From Hippopus hippopus (taxonomy: Eukaryota; Mollusca; Bivalvia; Cardiida; Cardiidae), in assembly GCA_946811185.2 (NCBI GenBank), contig OX328109.1:45839412-45903411 (forward strand): a stretch of 64,000 nucleotides of DNA, read 5' to 3'. The notes beneath the pieces were generated by a model, which had not been told where the DNA came from, did not search any database, and saw nothing but the letters and a program-made list of their open reading frames with translations. The stretch's first letter is position 1. Every line of letters starts with the position of its first letter. A program made the position numbers and the translations under genes. Below are positions 12,446 through 21,135 of the stretch, piece after piece.

Positions 12446-13335
12446 AAGAAAGGTAAACCAAATTCGTTTTCATACCAGGGTCATGAAAAACATTGGACCA
12501 AATTTGGTGACCGCGTGAGTCATAAGTCGATTTTATGTTTAACCGCTGTGCAAAAACATTGATTCAGAAGCTGTTGCATAAACTTTTTCCAATAAGAAAT
12601 CTTGTTCTTGTTTGAAGAATTTAGAAATAGGCCAATGAAATACAATAAGATGTAAGAATGACTACTAATAAAAACCGGTAAAATAGATAAAATGGCAAAG
12701 TTGGAGATTGAACCTCTGACCATCAGGACCCAAAAGAGGTCTTGGTGCAGGGGTGAAACGCTCTTTGCGATTGAATAGGCTGAAATGACCCGAAGATTTA
12801 ACATAGATATGCAGAGATTTCCCCCTCTTCCAATCAGCCAATCAAATCGCAGGCCTCTCTTAAATTATCCAATCACAGAAGGTTTTAGAAAATCAAAATG
12901 GCGTCCAATCAGCCAATCAAATCTCATCCCTCTCTTCAAATTATCCAATCAGAAAAGTTTTCAGAAATTCAATATTGCGCCCAATCAGCCAATCAAATTG
13001 CAGACACACCCCCACAATCATCCAATCAGAAAGCTTTGAGCCATATTAAAATGGCGCCCGAAAATATCGATAGAAAACAGTGAACAAATATCGGCATAAA
13101 AGTGGATTTTAAGTCTTCTTTCAAGGCTGTTATGCAGTCCTTGGCAAACTGCCAGGCATGCACCCTCCACACATGCCAGATTTCACTGAAAATGGGCGAA
13201 CATTTAAGAAAACAGGGTGACAGAAGACCTTGTTTTGGTGCCTTCTAGCACGCACCTTGCAACAGTGACTTCCCCTGATCCCTTGATTCCTTGATTCGAT
13301 TTGCATTTCTAATTCAGGCCAACTGCCATACTGCA

Positions 13336-15374
13336 CATTGATACTTTAAATATGCTAAGATAATCAATGTACAGTGTAGAAACCCCAGAAAATAAGAAAA
13401 TAATGTCACAAGTGGCAAAAAAAGACTGAAAACTCTTTCAGTAGCAACTGCTTCCTATTGCATCAATCAAACAAAGGGAACTAAATTTTAATTTTTTTTT
13501 TTTTTTTTTAATCTCTTTATACCGTGACAAGGAATCCAGTTACGTCTACTACCATCTCATATGTGCCAGTTACGCACCCGCGAAAACATGAAAAATCGAC
13601 TTATGGCACATTCCATAGCAGACGACACCTGTTGCTTAAGTCAATATAGGGAACAATTTTTTTTCTCAATTTCTCTTACTAGGGCCATTGAATTGGCATT
13701 GATACTTTAAATATGCTGAGATAATCAATGTACAGTGTAGAAACCCCAGAAAATAGTGTCACAAGTGGCTAAAAAAGACTGAAAAAACTTTCAGTAGCAA
13801 CTGCTTCCTATTTCATAAATCAAACAAAGGGAACTAAATTTTATTTTTTTTTTTAATCTCTTTATACCGTGAGAAGAAATCCAGTTGCGTTGACTACCGT
13901 CTCATATGTGCCAGTTATGCACCCGCGAAACCATGAAAAATCGACTTATGGCACATTCCATAGCAGACGACACCTGTTGCTTAAGTCAAATATAGGGATT
14001 TTTTCTTTCTTTTTCTCTTACTAGGGCCATTGAATTGGCATTGATACTTTGAATATGCTAAGATGATCAATGTACAGTGTAGAAATCTCAGAAAATAATG
14101 TCACAAGTTGCTAAAACAGACTGAAAACTCTTTCAGTAACAACTGATTTCTATTGCATAAGTCAAACAAAGGGAACTAAATTTTTAATTTTTTTTAATCT
14201 CTTTACACCATGACAAGAAATCCAGTTGCATTGACGACCGTCTCATACCTGCCAGTTACGTGCCCGCGAAAACATGAAAAATCGACTTACGGCACATTCT
14301 ATAGCAGACAACACCTGTTGCTTAAGTCAAATATAGGGATTTTTTTTTTCCTTTTCCCTTGCTATGGCCATTGAATTGGTTACGATGACTATCCCTCTCA
14401 TACGTGACCGTTACGTGCTGTGCATAAAATCATAAAATCAACCTGGACACTTTTGGAGGCAACTGATACATGTTGCACAAATCAAAGAAAGGTAAACCAA
14501 ATTCGTTTTCATACCAGGGACACGAAAAATATTGGACCAAATTTGGTGACCGCTTGAGTCATAAATCGATTTTATGTTTAACCGCTACGCAAAAACATTG
14601 ATTCAGAAGCTGTTGCATAAACTTTTTCCAATAAGAAATCTTGTTCTTGTTTGAAGAATTTAGAAATAGGCCAATGAAATACAATAAGATGTAAGAATGA
14701 CTACTAATAAAAACCGGTAAAATAGATAAAATGGCAAAGTTGGAGATTGAACCTCTGACCATCAGGACCCAAAAGAGGTCTTGGTGCAGGGGTGAAACGC
14801 TCTTTGCGATTGAATAGGCTGAAATGACCCGAAGATTTAACATAGATATACAGAGATTTCCCCCTATTCCAATCAGGCAATCAAATCTCAGGCCTCTCTT
14901 AAATTATCCAATCACAGAAGGTTTTAGAAAATCAAAATGGCGTCCAATCAGCCAATCAAATCTCATCCCTCTCTTCAAATTATCCAATCATAAAAGCTTT
15001 GAGAAATTCAATATTGCGCCCAATCAGCCATTCAAATTGTAGACACACCCCCACAATCATCCAATCAGAAAGCTTTGAGCCATATTAAAATGGCGCCCGA
15101 AAATATCAATAGAAAACAGTGAACAAATATCGGCATAAAAGTGGATTTTAAGTCTTCTTTGAAGGCTGTTATGCAGTCCTTGGCAAACTGCAAGGCATGC
15201 ACCCTCCACACATACCAGATTTCACTGAAAATGGGCGAACATTTAAGAAAACAGGGTGACAGAAGACCTTGTTTTGGTGCCTTCTAGCACGCACCTTGCA
15301 AGAGTGACTTCCCCTGATCCCTTGATTCCTTGATTCGATTTGCTTTTCTAATTCAGGCCAACTGCCATACTGCA
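13336..15374. repeat. Monomer M7, 2039 bp, standard
   Basis: A 13336, B 13697, C 14039, D' 14380, CCAAT module 14869-15111. C has TTGCATTGACGACC and a TTTTCCCTTGC tail, both shared with M31. U is the M1/M7/M31 type with two CCAAT boxes lost, a TAG stop in the 84-codon frame, and TATCAATA instead of TATCGATA. Confidence 0.92.
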
Positions 15375-17408
15375 CATTGATACTTTAAATATGCTAAGAT
15401 AATCAATGTACAGTGTAGAAACCCCAGAAAATATAAAAATAACGTCACAAGTGGCAAAAAAAGACTGAAAACTCTTTCAGTAGCAACTGCTTCCTATTGC
15501 ATCAATCAAACAAAGGGAACTAAATTTTAATTTTTTTTTTTTTAATCTCTTTATACCGTGACAAGGAATGCAGTTACGTCTACTACCGTCTCATATGTGC
15601 CAGTTACGCACCCGCGAAAACATGAAAAATCGACTTATGGCACATTCCATAGCAGACGACACCTGTTGCTTAAGTCAATATAGGGAACAATTTTTTTTCT
15701 CAATTTCTCTTACTAGGGCCATTGAATTGGCATTGATACTTTAAATATGCTAAGATGATCAATGTACAGTGTAGAAACCCCAGAAAATAGTGTCACAAGT
15801 GGCTAAAAAAGACTGAAAAAACTTTCAGTACCAACTGCTTCCTATTTCATAAATCAAACAAAGGGAACTAAATTTTAATTTTCTTTTAAAGCTCTTTATA
15901 CCGTGACAAGAAATCCAGTTGCGTTGACTACCGTCTCATATGTGCCAGTTATGCACCCGCAAAAACATGAAAAATCAACTTACCACACATTCCATAGCAG
16001 ACGACACCTGTTGCTTAAGTCAAATATAGGGATTTTTTTTTTCTTTTTCTCTTACTAGGGCCATTGAATTGGCATTGATACTTTGAATATGCTAAGATGA
16101 TCAATGTACAGTGTAGAAATCTCAGAAAATAATGTCACAAATTGCTAAAACAGACTGAAAACTCTTTCAGTAACAACTGATTTCTATTGCATAAGTCAAA
16201 CAAAGGGAACTAAATTTTTAATTTTTTTTAATCTCTTTACACCATGACAAGAAATCCAGTTGCGTTGACTACCGTCTCATACCTGCCAGTTACGTGCCCG
16301 CAAAAAGATGAAAAATCGACTTACGGCACATTCTATAGCAGACGACACCTGTTGCTTAAGTCAAATATAGGGATTTTTTTTTTCCTTTTCTCTTGCTATG
16401 GCCATTGAATTGGTTACGATGACTATCCCACTCATACGTGACCGTTATGTGCTCTGCATAAAATCATAAAATCAACCTGGACACTTTTGGAGGCAACTGA
16501 TACATGTTGCACAAATCAAAGAAAGGTAAACCAAATTCGTTTTCACACCAGGTTCATGAAAAATATTGGACCAAATTTGGTGACCGCGTGAGTCATAAGT
16601 CGATTTTATGTTTAACCGCTGTGCAAAAACATTGATTCAGAAGCTGTTGCATAAACTTTTTCCAATAAGAAATCTTGTTCTTGTTTGAAGAATTTAGAAA
16701 TAGGCCAATGAAATACAATAAGATGTAAGAATGACTACTAATAAAAACCGGTAAAATAGATAAAATGGCAAAGTTGGAGATTGAACCTCTGACCATCAGG
16801 ACCCAAAAGAGGTCTTGGTGCAGGGGTGAAACGCTCTTTGCGATTGAATAGGCTGAAATGACCCGAAGATTTAACATAGATATGCAGATATTTCCCCCTC
16901 TTCCAATCAGCCAATCAAATCTCAGGCCTCTCTTAAATTATCCAATCACAGAAGGTTTTAGAAAATCAAAATGGCGTCCAATCAGCCAATCAAATCTCAT
17001 CCCTCTCTTCAAATTATCCAATCAGAAAAGTTTTGAGAAATTCAATATTGCGCCCAATCAGCCAATCAAATTGCAGACACACCCCCACAATCATCCAATC
17101 AGAAAGCTTTGAGCCATATTAAAATGGCGCCCGAAAATATCGATAGAAAACAGTGAACAAATATCGGCATAAAAGTGGATTTTAAGTCTTCTTTGAAGGC
17201 TGTTATGCAGTCCTTGGCAAACTGCCAGGCATGCACCCTCCACACATGCCAGATTTCACTGAAAATGGGCGAACATTTAAGAAAACAGGGTGACAGAAGA
17301 CCTTGTTTTGGTGCCTTCTAGCACGCACCTTGCAAGAGTGACTTCCCCTGATCCCCTGATTCCTTGATTCGATTTTCTTTTCTAATTCAGGCCAACTGCC
17401 ATACTGCA
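15375..17408. repeat. Monomer M8, 2034 bp, standard; twin of M2
   Basis: A 15375, B 15731, C 16073, D' 16414, CCAAT module 16903-17145. Its B has a shortened, interrupted T tract (TTTTCTTTTAAAGC near 15885). The preceding U (M7) and this monomer form a block repeated at M1-M2 and again at M31-M32. Confidence 0.92.
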
Positions 17409-17760
17409 CATTGATACTTTAAATATGCTAAGATAATCAATGTACAGTGTAGAAACCCCAGAAAATAAGAAAATAATGTCACAAGTGGACAAAAAAAGAC
17501 TGAAAACTCTTTCAGTAGCTACTGCTTCCTATTGCATCAATCAAACAAAGGGAACTAAATTTTATTTATTTTTTTTTATCTCTTTATACCGTGACAAGGA
17601 ATCCAGTTACGTCTACTACCATCTCATATGTGCCAGTTACGCACCCGCAAAAACATGAAAAATCGACTTATGGCACATTCCATAGCAGACGACACCTGTT
17701 GCTTAAGTCAAATATAGGGATTTTTTCTTTCTTTTTCTCTTACTAGGGCCATTGAATTGG
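17409..17760. repeat. A/B chimeric subunit in M9
   Basis: Same switch as in M5, with the same GCACCCGCAAAAAC and interrupted T tract, 7.5 kb away. A single ancestral exchange that was later copied explains both. Confidence 0.85.
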
Positions 17761-19097
17761 CATTGATACTTTGAATATGCTAAGATGATCAATGTACAGT
17801 GTAGAAATCTCAGAAAATAATGTCACAAGTTGCTAAAACAGACTGAAAACTCTTTCAGTAACAACTGATTTCTATTGCATAAGTCAAACAAAGGGAACTA
17901 AATTTTTAATTTTTTTTAATCTCTTTACACCATGACAAGAAATCCAGTTGCGTTGACTACCGTCTCATACCTGCCAGTTACGTGCCCGCGAAAACATGAA
18001 AAATCGACTTACGGCACATTCTATAGCAGACGACACCTGTTGCTTAAGTCAAATATAAGGAATTTTTCTTTTCCTTTTCTCTTTCAAGGGCCATTGAATT
18101 AGTTACGATGACTATCCCACTCATACGTGACCGTTACGTGCTGTGCATAAAATCATAAAATCAACCTGGACACTTTTGGAGGCAACTGATACATGTTGCA
18201 CAAATCAAAGAAAGGTAAACCAAATTCGTTTTCATACCAGGGTCATGAAAAACATTGGACCAAATTTGGTGACCGCGTGAGTCATAAGTTGATTTTATGT
18301 TTAACCGCTGTGCAAAAACATTGATTCAGAAGCTGTTGCATAAATTTTTTCCAATAAGAAATCTTGTTCTTGTTTGAAGAATTTAGAAATAGGCCAATGA
18401 AATACAATAAGATGTAAGAATGACTACTAATAAAAACCGGTAAAATAGATAAAATGGCAAAGTTGGAGATTGAACCTCTGACCATCAGGACCCAAAAGAG
18501 GTCTTGGTGCAGGGGTGAAACGCTCTTTGCGATTGAATAGGCTGAAATGACCCGAAGATTTAATATAGATATACAGAGATTTCCCCCTCTTCCAATCAGC
18601 CAATCAAATCTCAGGCCTCTCTTAAATTATCCAATCACAGAAGGTTTTAGAAAATCAAAATGGCGTCCAATCAGCCAATCAAATCTCATCCCTCTCTTCA
18701 AATTATCCAATCAGAAAAGCTTTGAGAAATTCAATATTGCGCCCAATCAGCCTATCAAATTGCAGACACACCCCCACAATCATCCAATCAGAAAACTTTG
18801 AGCCATTTTAAAATGGCGCCCGAAAATATCGATAGAAAACAGTGAACAAATATCGGCATAAAAGTGGATTTTAAGTCTTCTTTGAAGGCTGTTATGCAGT
18901 CCTTGGCAAACTGCCAGGCATGCACCCTCCACACATGCCAGATTTCACTGAAAATGGGCGAACATTTAAGAAAACAGGGTGACAGAAGACCTTGTTTTTG
19001 TGCCTTCTAGCACGCACCTTGCAAGAGTGACTTCCCCTGATCCCTTGATTCCTTGATTCGATTTGCTTTTCTAATTCAGGCCAACTGCCATACTGCA
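17409..19097. repeat. Monomer M9, 1689 bp, lacks one subunit (A/B-C-D'-U)
   Basis: A/B chimera 17409-17760, C 17761, D' 18103, CCAAT module 18592-18834. Breakpoint and T-tract form match M5. The pyrimidine-tract TAG at the end of C is mutated to CAAGG near 18085. The 94-codon frame has lost its ATG (AACAT to AATAT near 18564). Confidence 0.92.
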
Positions 19098-19131
19098 CAT
19101 TGATACTTTAAATATGCTAAGATAATCAATG
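19098..19131. repeat. Inverted repeat CATTGAT / ATCAATG opening each subrepeat
   Basis: A 7-bp perfect inverted repeat with a 20-nt AT-rich spacer marks the first 34 bp of every A, B and C subunit. An exception is the C of M6, which starts TATTGAT. The spacer varies (TTTAAA or TTTGAA; AAGATA or AAGATG) while the arms do not. Confidence 0.6.
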
Positions 19132-19186
19132 TACAGTGTAGAAACCCCAGAAAATAAGAAAATAATGTCACAAGTGGCAAAAAAAG

Positions 19187-19204
19187 ACTGAAAACTCTTT
19201 CAGT
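19187..19204. repeat. Hairpin ACTGAAA-N4-TTTCAGT in each subrepeat
   Basis: A 7-bp stem with a 4-nt loop. The loop is ACTC in A and most C copies, AAAC in B, and TCTC in the C of M1, M27 and M29. The reference C copy is at 19881-19898. Stem breaks occur in M11 and M13 C (CTTGAAA), in M0 A (TTTCAAT) and in M31 C. Confidence 0.6.
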
Positions 19205-19458
19205 AGCAACTGCTTCCTATTGCATCAATCAAACAAAGGGAACTAAATTTTAATTTTTTTTTTTTTTTTTTAATCTCTTTATACCATGACAAGGAATGCA
19301 GATACGTCTACTACCATCTCATATGTGCCAGTTACGCACCCGCGAAAACATGAAAAATCGACTTATGGCACATTCCATAGCAGACGACACCTGTTGCTTA
19401 AGTCAATATAGGGAACAATTTTTTTTCTCAATTTCTCTTACTAGGGCCATTGAATTGG

Positions 19459-19799
19459 CATTGATACTTTAAATATGCTAAGATGATCAATGTACAGTGT
19501 AGAAACCCCAGAAAATAGTGTCACAAGTGGCTAAAAAAGACTGAAAAAACTTTCAGAAGCAACTGCTTCCTATTTCATAAATCAAACAAAGGGAACTAAA
19601 TTTTACTTTTTTTTTTAATCTCTTTATACCGTGACAAGAAATCCAGTTGCGTTGACTACCGTCTCATATGTGCCAGTTATGCACCCGCGAAAACATGAAA
19701 AATCAACTTACGGCACTTTCCATTGCAGACGACACCAGTTGCTTAAGTCAAATATAGGGATTTTTTTTTCTTTTTCTCTTACTAGGGCCATTGAATTGG
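19459..19799. repeat. Subrepeat B (reference copy)
   Basis: The second subunit, 341-342 bp. Diagnostic: AAGATGATCAATG, AAATAGTGTCACAAG, AAGTGGCTAAAAAAG, a short T tract of about 9-10, GACAAGAAATCC, GTTGCGTTGACTACC, and the tail GGGATTTTTT with CTTACTAGGG. It aligns with A and C along its whole length by eye. Confidence 0.93.
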
Positions 19800-20140
19800 C
19801 ATTGATACTTTGAATATGCTAAGATGATCAATGTACAGTGTAGAAATCTCAGAAAATAATGTCACAAGTTGCTAAAACAGACTGAAAACTCTTTCAGTAA
19901 CAACTGATTTCTATTGCATAAGTCAAACAAAGGGAACTAAATTTTTAATTTTTTTTAATCTCTTTACACCATGACAAGAAATCCAGTTGCGTTGACTACC
20001 GTCTCATACCTGCCAGTTACGTGCCCGCAAAAACATGAAAAATCGACTTACGGCACATTCTATAGCAGACGACACCTGTTGCTTAAGTCAAATATAGGGA
20101 TTTATTTTTTCCTTTTCTATTGCTATGGCCATTGAATTGG
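19800..20140. repeat. Subrepeat C (reference copy)
   Basis: The third subunit, 341-342 bp. Diagnostic: ACTTTGAATATGC, GTAGAAATCTCAG, AAGTTGCTAAAACAG, AACAACTGATTTC, TTACACCATGAC, CATACCTGCCAG. Its tail is variable between monomers; several end in TTGCTATGG or TTACCATGG, which lack the AG seen in A and B. Confidence 0.93.
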
Positions 20141-20290
20141 TTATGATGACTATCCCACTCATACGTGACCGTTACGTGCTCTGCATAAAATCATAAAATC
20201 AACCTGGACACTTTTGGAGGCAACTGATACATGTTGCACAAATCAAAGAAAGGTAAACCAAATTCGTTTTCATACCAGGGTCATGAAAAA
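20141..20290. repeat. D': diverged 3' part of a fourth subrepeat
   Basis: It starts directly after the GAATTGG that ends C, but skips the usual unit head. GATGACTATCCCACTCATACG aligns with TTGACTACCGTCTCATATG of A-C. TTGCACAAATCAAAGAAAGG aligns with TTGCTTAAGTCAAATATAGG, and TACCAGGGTCATGAA aligns with TACTAGGGCCATTGAA. The aligned stretch ends exactly where a unit should end. It is much more diverged from A-C than they are from each other, so I infer an older, 5'-truncated copy. Confidence 0.82.
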
Positions 20291-20297
20291 CATTGGA

Positions 20298-20322
20298 CCA
20301 AATTTGGTGACCGCGTGAGTCA
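20298..20322. promoter_or_regulatory. CArG box in a 12-bp palindrome plus AP-1 site (reference copy)
   Basis: ACCAAATTTGGT at 20297-20308 is a perfect palindrome, and CCAAATTTGG inside it fits the SRF consensus CC(A/T)6GG. TGAGTCA at 20316-20322 is an exact AP-1 consensus, 8 bp after the CArG box. I saw the same arrangement in the monomers I checked, for example at 1283-1307 in M0. Motif matches only; function is inferred. Confidence 0.55.
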
Positions 20323-20466
20323 TAAGTCGATTTTATGTTTAACCGCTGTGCAAAAACATTGATTCAGAAGCTGTTGCATAAACTTTTTCCAATAAGAAAT
20401 CTTGTTCTTGTTTGAAGAATTTAGAAATAGGCCAATGAAATACAATAAGATGTAAGAATGACTACT

Positions 20467-20472
20467 AATAAA
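20467..20472 (+). terminator. AATAAA hexamer, once per U (candidate polyadenylation signal)
   Basis: ACTAATAAAAACC lies 147 bp after the AP-1 end in nearly every monomer (1452-1457 in M0). M12 has ACTAAAAAAAACC instead, which removes it. In such AT-rich DNA a chance hexamer is likely; I record it only because its position is fixed in the monomer. Confidence 0.25.
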
Positions 20473-20495
20473 AACCGGTAAAATAGATAAAATGG

Positions 20496-20585
20496 CAAAG
20501 TTGGAGATTGAACCTCTGACCATCAGGACCCAAAAGAGGTCTTGGTGCAGGGGTGAAACGCTCTTTGCGATTGAATAGGCTGAAA
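20496..20585 (-). other. Degenerate tRNA-like stretch with A- and B-box-like motifs
   Basis: Read on minus, TCGCAAAGAGC resembles a Pol III A box and GGTTCAATCTC resembles a B box, 56 nt apart start to start. Between them AGACC and GGTCC can pair around a 7-nt loop (TCTTTTG), like an anticodon arm. The T-arm stem does not pair well and loop position 33 is C rather than T, so it is not a functional tRNA. It could be a tRNA-derived SINE remnant or chance. Confidence 0.3.
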
Positions 20586-20694
20586 TGACCCGAAGATTTA
20601 ACATAGATATGCAGAGATTTCCCCCTCTTCCAATCAGCCAATCAAATCTCAGGCCTCTCTTAAATTATCCAATCACAGAAGGTTTTAGAAAATC

Positions 20695-20703
20695 AAAATG
20701 GCG
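20695..20703 (+). promoter_or_regulatory. YY1-like motif AAAATGGCG, first copy
   Basis: It ends the first 75-bp unit and abuts the next CCAAT pair. AAnATGGCG is the known YY1 core. M27 and M29 have AAAATGGGG here. Confidence 0.45.
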
Positions 20704-20847
20704 TCCAATCAGCCAATCAAATCTCATCCCTCTCTTCAAATTATCCAATCAGAAAAGCTTTGAGAAATTCAATATTGCGCCCAATCAGCCAATCAAATTG
20801 CAGACACACCCCCACAATCATCCAATCAGAAAGCTTTGAGCCATATT

Positions 20848-20856
20848 AAAATGGCG
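20848..20856 (+). promoter_or_regulatory. YY1-like motif AAAATGGCG, second copy
   Basis: It ends the third unit. Its ATG is in a good Kozak setting (A at -3, G at +4) and opens a 10-codon frame, MAPENIDRKQ, that stops at 20881-20883. The equivalent in M0 is 1836-1868. M27 and M29 have ATGCCG. Confidence 0.45.
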
Positions 20857-20864
20857 CCCGAAAA

Positions 20865-20872
20865 TATCGATA
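20865..20872. promoter_or_regulatory. TATCGATA palindrome (DRE-like)
   Basis: It is identical to the DREF/BEAF-type element known from insects, 9 bp after the second AAAATGGCG. Most monomers keep it; M7, M11, M13, M14, M16, M18, M22 and M31 have TATCAATA and M20 has TATCAGTA. Whether this species has such a factor is unknown. Confidence 0.4.
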
Positions 20873-20940
20873 GAAAACAGTGAACAAATATCGGCATAAA
20901 AGTGGATTTTAAGTCTTCTTTGAAGGCTGTTATGCAGTCC

Positions 20941-20955
20941 TTGGCAAACTGCCAG
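20941..20955. promoter_or_regulatory. NF-I-like palindrome / short hairpin
   Basis: TTGGC-AAACT-GCCAG matches the NF-I consensus TTGGC(N5)GCCAA at nine of ten fixed bases. The same bases can form a stem of TGGCA/TGCCA with an AAC loop. In M1, M2's predecessor U, M7 and M31 the right half is GCAAG, which breaks it. Confidence 0.45.
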
Positions 20956-20977
20956 GCATGCACCCTCCACACATGCC
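20955..20977. repeat. Inverted repeat GGCATG / CATGCC
   Basis: A perfect 6-bp inverted repeat with an 11-nt spacer (CACCCTCCACA), directly after the NF-I-like site. Many monomers have CATACC instead of CATGCC, so the pairing is not maintained; probably neutral. Confidence 0.4.
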
Positions 20978-21135
20978 AGATTTCACTGAAAATGGGCGAA
21001 CATTTAAGAAAAGAGGGTTACAAAAGACCTTGTTTTGGTGCCTTCTAGCACGCACCTTTCAAGAGTGACTTCCCCTGATCCCTTGATTCCTTGATTCGAT
21101 TTGCTTTTCTAATTCAGGCCAACTGCCATACTGCA

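Larger units (their letters stand above)
11604..13335. repeat. Monomer M6, 1732 bp, 306-bp deletion from C into D'
   Basis: A 11604, B 11968, C 12310. At 12430/12431 C breaks off after ATTGCATA and continues directly with the last part of D' (ATGTTGCACAAATC). The A subunit holds the longest T tract I found (22 T, 11760-11781). CCAAT module 12830-13072. The deletion ends share about one base. Confidence 0.92.
19098..19458. repeat. Subrepeat A (reference copy)
   Basis: This is the first of three related subunits, 361 bp here and 355-364 bp elsewhere, with length set mainly by the T tract. Diagnostic features are AAGATAATCAATG at the head, AATAAGAAAATAATG, GACAAGGAATC, TACGTCTACTACC, and the tail GGGAACAATTTTTTTTCTC ending in TACTAGGGCC. 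Confidence 0.93.
20630..20856 (+). promoter_or_regulatory. Triplicated CCAAT-box module (reference copy)
   Basis: Three tandem units of 75, 76 and 76 bp (20630-20704, 20705-20780, 20781-20856), each with CCAATCAG, a second CCAAT exactly 8 bp later, and a third CCAAT 31-33 bp after that. Nine CCAATCA boxes start at 20630, 20638, 20669, 20705, 20713, 20745, 20781, 20789 and 20822, all on plus. Units end in ATGGCG, TTGCGC and ATGGCG. CCAATCAG fits the NF-Y consensus. All monomers have the module, with individual boxes lost in some. Confidence 0.7.
19098..21135. repeat. Monomer M10, 2038 bp, standard; reference copy
   Basis: A 19098-19458, B 19459-19799, C 19800-20140, D' 20141 to about 20290, U to 21135. 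It is used as the reference because all five parts are intact and all nine CCAAT boxes are present. Late U carries AAGAGGGTTAC and CACCTTTCAAG, shared with M12 and marking the left edge of the M11-M14 duplication. Confidence 0.95.
20291..21135. repeat. U: non-subrepeat part of the monomer (reference copy)
   Basis: About 845 bp with no visible similarity to A-D'. In order it holds a palindromic CArG box and AP-1 site, an AT-rich stretch with AATAAA, a tRNA-like stretch on minus, the triplicated CCAAT module, TATCGATA, an NF-I-like palindrome, a second small hairpin, and a doubled CCTTGATT before subunit A of the next monomer. The remainder of U shows nothing I can name. Confidence 0.88.

Noticed and set aside
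19631..19813. 60-codon plus-strand frames in subunit B of M10, M15, M17 and M23, and other frames of 60-72 codons at 8911, 12898, 17440 and 41631
   Set aside because: They arise where single indels happen to clear stops in subrepeat sequence and are absent from most copies.
20841..20853. Second CArG box in CCATATTAAAATGG
   Set aside because: The A/T core is ten bases long, not six.
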